Positions 22,498 through 32,493 are shown, counted from the stretch's first letter. The stretch: DNA of 64,000 nucleotides from Candidatus Ruthia endofausta (GCF_013342985.1 NZ_CP054490.1:992001-1056000), one strand, 5' to 3'. A program made the numbers and translations. The notes: generated by a model not told the origin, from the letters alone.

Positions 22498-23415
22498 TTA
22501 AATAGTGCGAACATAATATTTAAAGAGTAGTTTAGCATCTTTAACATCTAATTTTATTTGTTGTTTTAATGCTGGAAAAGAGTCGAATTTTTGTTCATCA
22601 CGAATCTTGTATTTGAATATAACTTTGGCATTTTCGCCATAAACTTGGCTGTTAAAATCAAATAAAAAGACTTCTAATAAGATTGTTTCATCCTTAATTA
22701 TGGGGCGTTTTCCGAGATTGCACACACCGTTGTAAATCTTGTTATTTAATTCTACATTAACTGAAAACACGCCTAATAGTGGGCTAATTTTTCTTTTAAT
22801 GGGAATATTGATTGTGGGAAAGCCGATGGTTTTGCCTTGTTTTTGACCGTGAATGATTTTGCCTGAGATTGAAAATTCTCGTCCTAATAGCTGACTTGCT
22901 AAGTCAAAATTACCTTCTTTAAGTGATTGTCTGATTTTTGAGCTGCTGACTCTGTCAAAGTTGTGAAACACAGTAGGTGTTTTTTTTACCTCAAAATCAA
23001 AGGTTTGTAGTAAAGAAAAATCACCTGTTCGATTGGCGCCAAAACGAAAATCATCGCCAACTAGACAGTGCTTAACATTGAGTTTATCTAGCAATATCTG
23101 CTGAATAAAGGCATCAGCGGAGAGTTGTGAGAATGGCGTATTAAAGTTAATTAGCAAGTGTTCGTCTAGTCCAAGGCTTGTAAGCAAGGCGTGTTTTTGC
23201 TTAAAACTAGTCAGTGTGGCTTGCATGTGCCCAAAAAAGTGTTGTGGTGTTGGTGAAAATGAAACAAGTACTGATGGTAAATTCATAGCTTGTGCTTTAT
23301 TAACCAAAGTTTTGATAATTTTTTGATGTCCTATATGCACACCATCAAAGTTGCCAATGGTAACAACACTGCCTGAATGGGGTTTTAAGTTTTGTAAGCT
23401 ACGAATGAGTCTCAT
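22498..23415 (-). CDS. ribF: Bifunctional riboflavin kinase / FAD synthetase
   Basis: This 305-aa enzyme makes FMN and FAD from riboflavin. The N-terminal nucleotidyltransferase domain has VTIGNFDGVHIGHQKII (HxGH-like GHQK) near residues 18-34 and the ISS-x-x-R motif in SSSKIRQSLKEGNF near 160. The C-terminal flavokinase domain shows GQKQGKTIGFPTINI and NGVCNLGKRP. The length is normal. It lies 11 nt downstream of mutY on the same strand. Confidence 0.96.
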   Translation of the reverse strand: MRLIRSLQNLKPHSGSVVTIGNFDGVHIGHQKIIKTLVNKAQAMNLPSVLVSFSPTPQHFFGHMQATLTSFKQKHALLTSLGLDEHLLINFNTPFSQLSADAFIQQILLDKLNVKHCLVGDDFRFGANRTGDFSLLQTFDFEVKKTPTVFHNFDRVSSSKIRQSLKEGNFDLASQLLGREFSISGKIIHGQKQGKTIGFPTINIPIKRKISPLLGVFSVNVELNNKIYNGVCNLGKRPIIKDETILLEVFLFDFNSQVYGENAKVIFKYKIRDEQKFDSFPALKQQIKLDVKDAKLLFKYYVRTI

Positions 23416-23426
23416 AAATGTTTATT

Positions 23427-24452
23427 TTAGTCTAATTGGCAGATGATGTTATCAACTGGCTTTGGCAAGCCAATATTTAACTGAGATAAGGGTTTGAACT
23501 CACCCTTGACATCTGAGCAGTGAATGAGTATTGGGTGAATCAGCAAATGGTAGTGAGTGAAACTATGTTTAAAAATAGTTAGGCTTTTTTCTATTAAAGC
23601 TGATGGGTGAAAATAAGTTATGCTTTGCTGAATATCTTTCTCATTGTCTTCACATTCTATAAAGCTCCACAATCCACCCCAAATACCCTTGTTTGGGCGT
23701 TTTTGTAAGTAGATATTGTGTTTGTCGTCTCTAAAAATTAGCATGGCAATTGAGCGAGTGGGTTTGTTTTTTTTTGGTTTTGGATTGGGATATTGATTTT
23801 GGGTGTTGCTTTGCTGTGACAAACAATCAGATTGGATTGGGCACTGCTCACAATCTGGCTTACGTTGAGTACATAAGGTTGCACCTAGATCCATGATGGC
23901 TTGTGTATAGTCAGCGTTACGTTCATTAGGCGTGTGATATCTAGCCAAGCGCCATAGCTCTTTAAGTGTTTTGCTTTGTCCATAATGGCCCTTAACTTGA
24001 TGGTATCTTGAGAGTACGCGTCTAACATTGCCATCGAGTATGGCGTGGTTTTTATTAAAGCTAATGGCTAAAATAGCGCCTGCTGTGGATTCGCCTACAC
24101 CAGGCAAGTTAATCACCTGTTTAAACTCAGTTGGAAAATTGCCTTGGTATTGGTTCATGATGATATTGGCAGTTGTGTGTAGGTTTCTTGCTCTGGCGTA
24201 ATACCCCAAGCCTGCCCATTGAGCTAATATTGCATCTTCAGAAGCGTTGGATAAGGAAGCTAATGTGGGGAAATGCTGAATAAAATTATTAAAATAATCA
24301 ATAACCGTTGTTACTTGAGTTTGTTGCAGCATGACTTCACTCAGCCAGACATGATAAGGGTTGTTTGGTATATTTTGTTCTACTTGCCAAGGCAGGTAGT
24401 GACGACCAAACTGGTCAAACCACTTCAGTAGTGGCTTTGAGATTGAGCGCAC
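23427..24452 (-). CDS. mutY: A/G-specific adenine glycosylase MutY
   Basis: This 341-aa DNA repair glycosylase removes A opposite 8-oxoG. The catalytic Glu lies in WLSEVMLQQTQV, the HhH-GPD region is LPGVGESTAGAILAISF followed by the catalytic Asp in AILDGNVRRVLSRY, and the 4Fe-4S cluster ligands follow the C-x6-C-x2-C-x5-C spacing in CTQRKPDCEQCPIQSDC. A C-terminal NUDIX-like domain recognises 8-oxoG. Translation starts at a GTG that overlaps the metA stop (TAGTG). An intact mutY is notable, since repair genes are often lost in reduced symbiont genomes. Confidence 0.95.
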   Translation of the reverse strand: MRSISKPLLKWFDQFGRHYLPWQVEQNIPNNPYHVWLSEVMLQQTQVTTVIDYFNNFIQHFPTLASLSNASEDAILAQWAGLGYYARARNLHTTANIIMNQYQGNFPTEFKQVINLPGVGESTAGAILAISFNKNHAILDGNVRRVLSRYHQVKGHYGQSKTLKELWRLARYHTPNERNADYTQAIMDLGATLCTQRKPDCEQCPIQSDCLSQQSNTQNQYPNPKPKKNKPTRSIAMLIFRDDKHNIYLQKRPNKGIWGGLWSFIECEDNEKDIQQSITYFHPSALIEKSLTIFKHSFTHYHLLIHPILIHCSDVKGEFKPLSQLNIGLPKPVDNIICQLD

Positions 24453-25507
24453 TATTTTAAATTAAGCGGGTCATGTGGATTAATACCATCCATAAATGGC
24501 TTGTTAATGTCTTCATGAGTCGTTTGGTAAACACAGCCAATCCAGTTGTTGATGATGACATTAGTGGCGTTGCCCCAAGTGTTATTTAAGGTTTTGCTAA
24601 TTAGTTGTTCAGGGAGGTCTGTAATGCTAAGCTCTTTGGATAAAAGCTTGGTTTTATACTCATTAAGAATGGCTTTGCTTTGTTCGGTTAAATAATGTTT
24701 AGGGAAAGGCGGATAATCATCTCGTGTTTTTTCTAAATAGGCAATAATATCGCGCTTATATTCTTTTAATAAGCTAATAGTGTCGTATTCTGGATGGCCT
24801 TGGAAAAATACAATCCTTAATAAATCTTCACTAACGCCTAAGTGTATACCGATTTTGCTTTCAACCAAAATTTTAACCCCAGCAGCACTAAATTGCGCTT
24901 TTGAAATTTCATTAAAGCGGGAATGCGGTACATCAAAGCGTGTATTCACGCCATTCATTAAAGGGTGTTGTCGGTCTAGCATTTGGTGTGGAAATACACC
25001 CCAACATTTTTCACCAATGGCTTGGCGTTTTTGTCCATATCTAAATTCCAAGACGGCGTGCGTTGCTAAACATGAACATAGTGTTGAAGTAACGTGGTCA
25101 TATGACCAATCAACCACTTCTTTTAACTCTTTATAGAAAGGTGCTTTTTGCAAATCTGCTTGTTCAATGTGTGCACCTGTAATAATCAGTGCATCAAGCC
25201 CTTGAGCTTTAATGTCTGCGAAAGTTTGATAATGTTGTTTGACATGCTTGCTTGTTTTTTCGCCTCGCTTGATTGACGATAATGTAAATGGATGCAGATA
25301 AAATTGTGCAATTTGATTAGAATGTCCAACAAGGCGAAAAAATTGGCGCTCGGTTGCTTCAAGTGCGGCATCTGGCATCATGTTTAATAAGCCAATATGC
25401 AATTCACGAATGGCTTGATTGTTTGCTCTGTCTTTTGATAGAATGGTTTCACCCTCATCTTTAAGGCGTACAAAAGAAGGCAAGTTTGAATGTGCAATTA
25501 GTGGCAT
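24452..25507 (-). CDS. metA: Homoserine O-acyltransferase, MetA type
   Basis: This 351-aa enzyme activates homoserine for methionine synthesis. It is a glutamine-amidotransferase-like fold: acyl-enzyme Cys146 in STLCSCLATHAVLEF, with His and Glu of the triad in FFQGHPEYD near 240. The N-terminal IGLLNMMPDAALEATERQF is a MetA signature. Whether it uses succinyl-CoA or acetyl-CoA cannot be read safely from sequence. Its ATG overlaps the stop of the upstream ATPase (TAATG), so it belongs to the same minus-strand operon as mutY and ribF. Confidence 0.9.
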   Translation of the reverse strand: MPLIAHSNLPSFVRLKDEGETILSKDRANNQAIRELHIGLLNMMPDAALEATERQFFRLVGHSNQIAQFYLHPFTLSSIKRGEKTSKHVKQHYQTFADIKAQGLDALIITGAHIEQADLQKAPFYKELKEVVDWSYDHVTSTLCSCLATHAVLEFRYGQKRQAIGEKCWGVFPHQMLDRQHPLMNGVNTRFDVPHSRFNEISKAQFSAAGVKILVESKIGIHLGVSEDLLRIVFFQGHPEYDTISLLKEYKRDIIAYLEKTRDDYPPFPKHYLTEQSKAILNEYKTKLLSKELSITDLPEQLISKTLNNTWGNATNVIINNWIGCVYQTTHEDINKPFMDGINPHDPLNLK

Positions 25508-26323
25508 TAGTTCATGGCTCCATAGATAAGCTCAAAGACCTCATCGGCATTTTTGCACTGATACAAATCTTCACTGTCGATGGTGTAACCATATTTTTTG
25601 GCAATGGCTTTATATTTTGGCTTGCGGTGTTCAAGTAGGCGTGGAAACACCCAGCGTACAAATTCGTTTGGGTTGATTTGTGCGACATAAATTAGCTGAT
25701 TTTTTTGCAAGTAGATGTCTAATTGCTGTTTCAGAAAATCAGCCTGATAATACAAAGGCTTTGGATGTGTTTGTGCGCGTTCAATCAAAGCGGTTTCGTT
25801 AGTTTTACTGGCTCTAATGTAGAGAATCACAGTGTTGTCAGCCAGGGTTTGATATACTTGCTCATTGTCTAATTCACATAGGCTACCACCTGCACTTAAA
25901 AAATGTTAAACCCTTGTGTTTTGGTTTTTTGAAAAGGGCACGTCAAGCGGCTTTGGTTTCTGGGGTTTGGCACGTTTGAGGGGCAAAAAGTATAAAGGGG
26001 CGTGCCCCCCGTTCAGGGCCAGCCTTGCCCAAAAAAGCAGACACTGATGATAAATTATCAAAGGTAATGTGATTTTGGATGCTGATAGAGTCGTTATCCA
26101 CTAGGTTCTTAAGCCACTTGTCTTGTCTAACGTGGTTTTTGATGTTGTCTAAAATTTTATCATTCAAATATTCAGCGCCAATGCGATAGTCACCAGAATA
26201 ATGAAAGTATTTATCCTGACGGCTAAGGAGTTTTGCTAGGTGTGTTTTTCCCACGCCTGACATGCCTAATAGGGTTAGGCATTTGTGATTAGAGTTTTTG
26301 AATTCTCTGGCTGATAATTTCAT
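25507..26323 (-). pseudogene. Conserved P-loop ATPase, frame broken in the middle
   Basis: Two frames make one gene of a conserved gammaproteobacterial ATPase family. The N-terminal 105 residues (26323 down to about 26010) carry the P-loop TLLGMSGVGKTHLAKLLSRQ and end at SAFLGKAG. The C-terminal 107 residues (25830-25507) start ILYIRASKTNETALIERA and include KPLYYQADFLKQQLDIYL. Between them (about 25835-26010) fragments such as FKKTK and GGSLCELDN-like residues can be read only by switching frame several times. Either the gene has decayed locally or the sequence is unreliable there; the flanking halves look well preserved. Function unknown. Confidence 0.75.
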
Positions 26324-26350
26324 GATTTTGAGTTTGCATCAAATTCGTTT

Positions 26351-27517
26351 TTATAGCAAGCCATCTTGTTTAAACATCTCTCGAATGCCTCGGATTGCTT
26401 GACGGGTTCGGTGTTCATTTTCAATCAGACCAAAACGCACGTATTGATCGCCATAACTACCAAATCCAATGCCGGGCGACACGCCAACTTTTGCAATTTT
26501 TAGTAATTTTTTGGTAAATTCTAGCGAACCCATGTGCTGATAAAATTCAGGAATTTTTGCCCAAACAAACATTGTGGCTTTAGGTGGTGTAACCACCCAA
26601 CCAATTGAGTCCAAACCGTCACACAATACATCACGCCTGTCTTGGTACATATTAGATATTTCTTTCACACAACTTTGGTCGCCTTTTAGCGCCTCAATAG
26701 CGGCGACTTGAATGGGGGTGAACATACCATAATCCAGGTAAGATTTAATTTTGACAAGTGCACTTACTAAGGTTGGATTGCCCACCATAAACCCCACGCG
26801 CCAACCAGGCATGTTATAGCTTTTTGACAACGAGAAAAATTCGACAGCAATTTCTTTAGCGCCTTCTACTTGTAGAATACTGGGCGCTACGTAGCCATCA
26901 AATCTATCTGGGCCAAAATCCTGCCCCCCAAAATTTCATACTTTGAAGATGACTTTTCAAAAACCCAAACAGCGATTGCGGGTTGGATTAGACGGATAAT
27001 TTAAAACCAGCATCTTTGGTTTTGGCCAAGTGTTTTTAATAGAGCGTTCTAATTCTTCTAAGAAATCATCATCTGGACCACAAGGCACATGTTGAATATC
27101 TGCGCCTGCAATCACAAATCCATACGGATGAATAGGATAAGCAGGATTAGGCACCAATACCGTATCGCCACCACCCACAACAGCTTGTGCTAAATTAGAC
27201 AGCCCCTCTTTAGATCCAATGGTAACAATGGCCTCAGTTTCTGGGTCAATATCAACATCAAAGCGCCTTTTATACCAATTGGCAATTGCTTTACGTAACT
27301 GTGGAATACCGCGAGAAGTAGAATAGCGGTGTGTGTCTTTACGTCGCGCTGTTTCTACCAGTTTTTCAACAATATGATCAGGTGTTGGTTGGTCTGGATT
27401 GCCCATGCCAAAGTCAATAATATCTTCACCACGAGCACGTGCCTTGGCTTTTAGCTCGTTAGTAACTGCAAAAACATAAGCGGGTAGTCTTTTTATTCGT
27501 GGGAAGTCATCATTCAT
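26351..27517 (-). pseudogene. alaC: AlaC-type aminotransferase, frameshifted
   Basis: This PLP aminotransferase of the AspC/AlaC class (alanine or LL-diaminopimelate type) is split. The N-terminal half (27517 to about 26985) reads [30 protein letters not shown] and [10 protein letters not shown]. The C-terminal half from about 26880 reads [20 protein letters not shown] then [13 protein letters not shown], which contains the PLP lysine. In the 110 bp between, a frame change and a TGA interrupt residues that otherwise resemble the family ([20 protein letters not shown]). One functional gene would be about 390 aa. It may be a sequencing artefact; see findings. Confidence 0.8.
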
Positions 27518-27547
27518 TGTTGTTTGGTTTGTATTGGCTAGGGCGGA

Positions 27548-27874
27548 TTATTGAATGGCTAATAACTCAACTTCAAAAACCAGTGTGGCACTTGGTGGAA
27601 TAAGACCGCCTACACCTATTTCGTCATAAGCCAGTTTTGAAGGGATGGTGAGTTTGCGCTTACCACCAACGCACATGCCATCAATACCTTGGTCCCAGCC
27701 AGCAATGACTTGCCCAACGCCAAGTTTAAAATCAAAAGGCTCGTTTCTATCGACGCTAGAATCAAACTTTTTACCATTGGTAAGCCAGCCAGTATAATGC
27801 ATTGAGATAAAATCACCTACTTTGCAAGTGATGCCCGTGCCTGTTTCTAAATCTTGTATTTCTAAATCTGCCAT
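27548..27874 (-). CDS. FKBP-type peptidyl-prolyl isomerase
   Basis: This 108-aa single-domain FKBP catalyses proline isomerisation, probably in the cytosol because no signal peptide is present. Family residues are clear: [54 protein letters not shown] and [14 protein letters not shown]. Length equals the minimal FKBP12 domain. It lies between the frameshifted DUF2797 gene and the aminotransferase, all on the minus strand, and is itself intact. Confidence 0.94.
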   Translation of the reverse strand: MADLEIQDLETGTGITCKVGDFISMHYTGWLTNGKKFDSSVDRNEPFDFKLGVGQVIAGWDQGIDGMCVGGKRKLTIPSKLAYDEIGVGGLIPPSATLVFEVELLAIQ

Positions 27875-27925
27875 GTTTATCTTCCTAATAAAAATGAAAT
27901 TTGATACAGAAAATTTTCTAATGTT

Positions 27926-28657
27926 TTACGCCTTACGCAACAAGTATTTTTTAAACCCTTTCAAAATGCCTTCAATTTTAGGGGTTTTGTCAAAGTTTAA
28001 TGAGTTAATTTTTCTAGGGTATTCTACCACAGAGTAGTTAATTACTAAGACCTTATTGTCTAGTACGATTACATCTAAGTCATCAATTAGATGAGGTATT
28101 TTTTTGAACAAATCATCGCGTGTTGTGCTTAGGTTGGCGTGCTTCACTTCGTTTTTGAGCATTTTTCGCCAGTTGATTTTATCATTGACATAATCTTTAA
28201 GTACCACTTCAATTTCCCCTTTTTTGACCGATTGTCACCCGTTCGGTAGTGGGGCATGCACCTTGATCAACCAACGGCTAGAATTTTCTTTTAAAAACCC
28301 AACCTTTATTCCAGATGAATTGGCCAAATAAATAACATGCGGATTAAAACAATTATCCTGTCCCCACTGTGGCTCGCGACAAGGGCCAAGGTGATGATGG
28401 CAGGTTTCAGGCTTCATAATGCACAAATCACACCGCGCCAAGCGCTGACAACAAGGATAACAAAACCCTTGAGAATAGCTTTTATTGGTACGTTTATTGC
28501 AATTTGAGCAAATAATTTCACCATTAAACTCAAGGCTGATTTGTTCGCCCACTAAATCATTTATAGTTAGCAATTTATCACCAATTGGCAGTTGATACTG
28601 TGCCACGCCACTATTTAAGTGGGCGTGCATTTTTGCAATAAGTCCATTAATTTGCAT
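27926..28657 (-). pseudogene. DUF2797 zinc-binding protein, frameshifted
   Basis: Two frames make one DUF2797 protein. The N-terminal part (28657-28235, 140 aa) has paired cysteine motifs CSNCNKRTNKSYSQGFCYPC, CDLCIMKPETCHHH and CREPQWGQDNCFNPHVIYLA, then NSSGIKVG. The C-terminal part (28207-27926) continues VLKDYVNDKINWRKMLKNEV and NSLNFDKTPKIEGILKG. Between 28205 and 28290 at least two single-base shifts are needed; reading a different frame there gives DQGACPTTERVTIGQ, the expected family sequence, so the DNA is nearly right. The family's function is unknown. Confidence 0.8.
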
Positions 28658-28662
28658 GGTTT

Positions 28663-29544
28663 TTAATCTTGCATTAATCGTTGTTGAACTTCTTTGTATT
28701 TGTCAGCGGTTTGTTGAATAATGGATTGGGGTAGTGTTGGGGCAGGCGGGGTCTTGTCCCAGTCTAGCGTTTCTAAATAGTCACGCACAATTTGCTTGTC
28801 AAAACTTTTTGGGCTGGTGCCTACTTTATAATCAGCGCTTGACCAAAATCGTGATGAATCGGGCGTTAGCACTTCGTCCATTAAGGTTAACTGGTTGTTT
28901 TCATCCAGTCCAAATTCAAATTTGGTATCAGCGATAATAATGCCACGCTCTAAGGCATAATCAGCAGAAAATTGATAAATTTTAAGGCTTGTTTGTTTGA
29001 CTTGTTCAGCCAGGTTTTGACCCAAGATTTCAACGGTTTTGTCAAAATCAATATTGACATCATGTTTACCTAAATCTGCCTTTATGGAAGGGGTGTAGAG
29101 TGTTTTGGGTAGCTCTTCGGCTAGTTGTAGGTTGGTGGGTAGTTGGATACCACAAACCTTACCTGTTTGTTGGTAGTCTTTCCAGCCAGAGCCGATAATA
29201 TAGCCACGAACAATAGCCTCAACAGCAAGGGATTTAAGTTTTTTGACAATAACGCCACGACCTTTGATTAGAGCTGCCTCTTTAGTATTTAGAACATTAT
29301 CAAGTGGCTCAAGGGTTAAGTGATTGGGAATGATGTGCTTGGTTTTTTCAAACCAAAAATTTGCCACCTCGGTTAAGATTGCACCTTTGTTGGCAATAGG
29401 CTCATCAAAAACAACATCAAAGGCGCTGAGTCGGTCTGTGGTGACAACCAACATACGTTTATCATCAATGTCATAAATGTCTCTAACCTTGCCTTTTTGA
29501 ATCAGTGGCAGGTTTAGGTTTGTGCTAAATAATGTTCCCTGAGT
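28663..29544 (-). CDS. purC: SAICAR synthase (PurC), start codon unclear
   Basis: This ligase converts CAIR plus aspartate to SAICAR in purine synthesis. Seen are SDRLSAFDVV-like TTDRLSAFDVVFDEP, VEAIVRGYIIGSGWKDYQ, IKADLGKHDVNIDF and DEVLTPDSSRFW. The first ATG (29454) would remove the conserved ATP-binding start; upstream in the same frame one reads TLFSTNLNLPLIQKGKVRDI then YDIDDKR, matching other PurC. That frame runs to an ACT at 29542-29544 preceded by TAA, with no ATG/GTG/TTG in the right place, so the true start codon is mutated or misread. Length about 293 aa. Confidence 0.85.
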   Translation of the reverse strand, partial: TQGTLFSTNLNLPLIQKGKVRDIYDIDDKRMLVVTTDRLSAFDVVFDEPIANKGAILTEVANFWFEKTKHIIPNHLTLEPLDNVLNTKEAALIKGRGVIVKKLKSLAVEAIVRGYIIGSGWKDYQQTGKVCGIQLPTNLQLAEELPKTLYTPSIKADLGKHDVNIDFDKTVEILGQNLAEQVKQTSLKIYQFSADYALERGIIIADTKFEFGLDENNQLTLMDEVLTPDSSRFWSSADYKVGTSPKSFDKQIVRDYLETLDWDKTPPAPTLPQSIIQQTADKYKEVQQRLMQD

Positions 29545-29646
29545 TTACGTGTATAAATTGTTTAATTTAGGTGTTATTTTAACCAATTGTGTGACTAGGC
29601 TTGCAAATTATGACAACTTAAGCCATGGTAAAATAATTGTTAAATT

Positions 29647-30235
29647 ATGATGCAAAAAAAACCTATTTTTTTCTACTTGTGGCATTCGGCAATTGCCTAA
29701 CGGTAAAGCCATTGCGGCAAAAAGGGCCAGAAAGGGTTTCGGGATGGGCTTTAAGGGGAATTTTTTTTAAAAGGGTTTTTTGGGTGATTTTGATGCCATG
29801 TATGAAGTTTCAAAACAAGTTAGAAAAGGCAGTAAATTGATGGGATATCTTCCTTTAGAGCTTGAAGCCAATGAAATTTTAATTAAATTGGTGAGAAAGA
29901 GTTATGATCCTGCTTTGTATGAGTATGCCTTAAATTTGCTTGATGGCAGTGGCGGCTTTATTAAGAATGAATTTTTGGCTCTAAATTTATTTGAAGAGTC
30001 TTTTTTAGTGCATGGCAATGCAAAATCTGCACTAATGGCAGCTATTATTCGCAATGAGTCGTTAGTGCCAGGCACTAAAAAAGTACGCTACATTGATGAG
30101 TTAATTACATTTGCAATATTAAACTATGTTGCAGGCGCACAGGCGTATCAAAAGCAATATATAAAGTTAGATTATTTATCTGATCTTAATCCGCCCAGTT
30201 GGCGTGTTTGGATTGATAATCAAGCTCTAAATTAG
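29647..30235 (+). pseudogene. Sel1/TPR-like repeat protein, damaged N-terminus
   Basis: The intact part (about 29780-30235, 151 aa) reads as Sel1-type helical repeats: ALYEYALNLLDGSGGF, then NEFLALNLFEESFLVHGNAK and SALMAAIIRNESLV. Upstream an ATG at 29647 opens MMQKKPIFF, a plausible secretion signal, and another frame gives NGKAIAAKRARKGFGMGFKG, which would join to GDFDAMYEVSKQ. A frame change near 29690 and a TAA near 29771 separate these pieces. The patch is rich in G and T runs. Its 3' end overlaps the convergent M23 peptidase gene by 50 bp. The function is unknown; Sel1 proteins usually mediate protein-protein contacts. Confidence 0.55.
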
Positions 30236-31349
30236 ATAAAACCTTGTTAACCCTGGTTTTAAAATTCTGCAAATTGGCACAGCTAATGTTCTTTTGTGCG
30301 GGTAGTTTATGAGTGAGCGGGTTTCTTCTTTTTCCTTTGTAATGCAGTTCATAATGTAGGTGCGGACCTGTTGAGCGACCTGTTGAGCCTACATAGCCAA
30401 TTATTTGGCCTTTTTTAACCTTTCTACCTTTGTACAAGTTGTTAGCATATCTTGATAAGTGTGCATAAACAGTAGTGTAATCAAAACTATGTTGGATGAT
30501 GATGACTTTGCCAAGTGCGCCTTTTCTGCCTTTGGTGGTGATTACGCCATTGGCAGTAGAATAAACAGGCGTGCCGTAGTTGGCTGCATAATCAACAGCC
30601 CGATGGGGACGCCAAGTTTTTAAAATTGGGTGATAGCGTCTGAGTTGAAATTTGGAGCTAATGCGCTTGTATTTCAAAGGTGCTCTTAAAAAAGAGGAGT
30701 TCAGAGAGTGTCCAAAACGATTAAAGTAATTAATATGCCCATGTTTGTTTTTGTAAGCAAATGCTTCAATGGATTTATTTTTGATAATGCTTTGGTAAAT
30801 AATAGCTACTGGCTTTTCACCAAAGCCATTAACAATGATAAATCGGTCGCCTTTTTTAAGGTCGGTATTAAAGTTTAGTTGCCATGAAAGCTCTTTAACA
30901 ACGAGGCTAATAGTGCTAAAACCGATTCCTGCTTTTTGCGCATCAGCACCAAAGGAGTGGTTAATGCTAACCACTGTTATGGACAAATCACTAGGTGTTT
31001 GTTTGGATTGTCTGTTGAGAATAGTGGAAAAATAATTACCGTTAAGAACAATGTTTAGGTTGGTTTTACGATTTAACTGATAAGTTAGAGATTTGAACCG
31101 TCGATTATTATGCAACCTAATGGTTAGCTTGTGGCCAATATTAAGTTGGTTGAGCTTTTTGTTGTTTTTGTTGGCAAAAAGTAGATTAGCAAGTAATCGA
31201 TTAGACAGTCCAAGCTTGGAAAAATATTGACTTAGTGAATCGCCACGTTTAACAGTAAAATGATATGTATTGTTATCAGTATAAGCGGGAGCAGATGCCA
31301 TGCTAAAAGACATTAATATTAGCAATATGCTTATATAGAACTTACCCAT
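30186..31349 (-). CDS. M23-family cell-wall peptidase with LysM-like domain
   Basis: This exported protein of about 387 aa probably cleaves peptidoglycan cross-links. It begins MGKFYISILLILMSFSMASA, a signal peptide; the ATG at 31349 overlaps the dxr stop (ATGGGTAA). An N-terminal OapA/LysM-like region follows (YHFTVKRGDSLSQYF). The zinc peptidase domain has the HxxxD ligands in RPHRAVDYAANYGTPVYSTA and the HxH motif in GPHLHYELHYKGKRRNPL. It resembles MepM/YebA. It sits directly after uppS-cdsA-dxr, where many gammaproteobacteria carry rseP. Confidence 0.9.
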   Translation of the reverse strand: MGKFYISILLILMSFSMASAPAYTDNNTYHFTVKRGDSLSQYFSKLGLSNRLLANLLFANKNNKKLNQLNIGHKLTIRLHNNRRFKSLTYQLNRKTNLNIVLNGNYFSTILNRQSKQTPSDLSITVVSINHSFGADAQKAGIGFSTISLVVKELSWQLNFNTDLKKGDRFIIVNGFGEKPVAIIYQSIIKNKSIEAFAYKNKHGHINYFNRFGHSLNSSFLRAPLKYKRISSKFQLRRYHPILKTWRPHRAVDYAANYGTPVYSTANGVITTKGRKGALGKVIIIQHSFDYTTVYAHLSRYANNLYKGRKVKKGQIIGYVGSTGRSTGPHLHYELHYKGKRRNPLTHKLPAQKNISCANLQNFKTRVNKVLSNLELDYQSKHANWAD

Positions 31350-32493
31350 ATCGCTTGATGGTTTCACGGGCCATTTCACGAGCAACAAAGTCGTTATTAA
31401 TCACCTCTTCTAAAGAGTTGAGCGTTGTGTGTTTCATGGTGCTTAGCGTTTGGTCAATAATTTTTGGTATGCCTAAGAAGTCGATTTTATGGTTAAGAAA
31501 ATGTTCAACTGCAATTTCATTGGCCGCATTTATGGTAATCATAGCATTACCACCCTTTTTTAGCGCCTCAAAGGCTAGTTTTAGGCAAGTAAATTTTCCA
31601 AAATCTGGTTGATAAAACTCTAAGGCAGGGGTGTTGCTCAAGTCAAGCGTAGCAACACCAGAGTTAATACGTTGTGGATAACTCATGGCATATGAGATGG
31701 CTGTACGCATATCTGGATTGCCTAATTGAGACAGGGTTGAGCCGTCTTCATAATAAACGGATGAATGCACAATGCTTTGCGGATGTACCACCACATCAAT
31801 TTGTTTTGGCGCGAGTGAAAATAAGTAATGCGCCTCAATCACCTCCAGCCCTTTGTTCATCATGGTGGCAGAATCAACAGAGATTTTTCGCCCCATTGAC
31901 CAATTTGGATGTGCACAAGCCTGATCTGGGGTGATGAATTTAAATTGGTTAATTGGCGTGTGTAAAAATGGCCCACCACTGGCAGTTAACTGGATTTTGC
32001 TTAAGCCTGATTTGCCACTTTGTAGGCACTGGAAAATTGCACTGTGTTCTGAGTCAACAGGGATTAGTTCAGCATTAAACGTTCCCACCGCCTTCATAAA
32101 AATATCACCCGCCAATACCAAGGATTCTTTATTTGCCAGCATAATTCGTTTGCCTGCTTTTGCAGCGCAAAGTGCTGAGGACATACCCGCAGCGCCAACA
32201 ATAGCAGCCATAACAAAGTCAGTATTTTGATGAGCGACAATCTCATCTAGTGCTTGAGCGCCACTAAGTACTTGGGTATCAGTTATAATGGCATTTGATA
32301 ATTTTTCAGCAGATTGCTCGTCTACCATGACTGCATAGTTAGGCTGGTACTTGTTGCACAACTCAAGCATTTGTTGCCAATTAGTATTAGCACTTAGCGC
32401 AAAAATATTAAATCTATCAGGATGTAAATCCACCACCAACAAAGTGCTTTTGCCGATAGAGCCAGTTGCACCTAACAAGGTTATATTTTTCAT
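31342..32493 (-). CDS. dxr: 1-deoxy-D-xylulose 5-phosphate reductoisomerase
   Basis: This 383-aa enzyme catalyses the first committed step of the MEP isoprenoid pathway. The NADPH fold starts LLGATGSIGKSTLLVVDLHP; LANKESLVLAG, VDSEHSAIFQCLQSG and TASGGPF carry substrate and metal ligands; NWSMGRKISVDSATMMNKGLE follows. Length is close to the family norm, slightly short at the C-terminus. It overlaps cdsA by 4 nt upstream and the M23 peptidase gene by 8 nt downstream, so the uppS-cdsA-dxr-M23 genes form one operon for lipid carriers and envelope. Confidence 0.97.
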   Translation of the reverse strand: MKNITLLGATGSIGKSTLLVVDLHPDRFNIFALSANTNWQQMLELCNKYQPNYAVMVDEQSAEKLSNAIITDTQVLSGAQALDEIVAHQNTDFVMAAIVGAAGMSSALCAAKAGKRIMLANKESLVLAGDIFMKAVGTFNAELIPVDSEHSAIFQCLQSGKSGLSKIQLTASGGPFLHTPINQFKFITPDQACAHPNWSMGRKISVDSATMMNKGLEVIEAHYLFSLAPKQIDVVVHPQSIVHSSVYYEDGSTLSQLGNPDMRTAISYAMSYPQRINSGVATLDLSNTPALEFYQPDFGKFTCLKLAFEALKKGGNAMITINAANEIAVEHFLNHKIDFLGIPKIIDQTLSTMKHTTLNSLEEVINNDFVAREMARETIKRYG

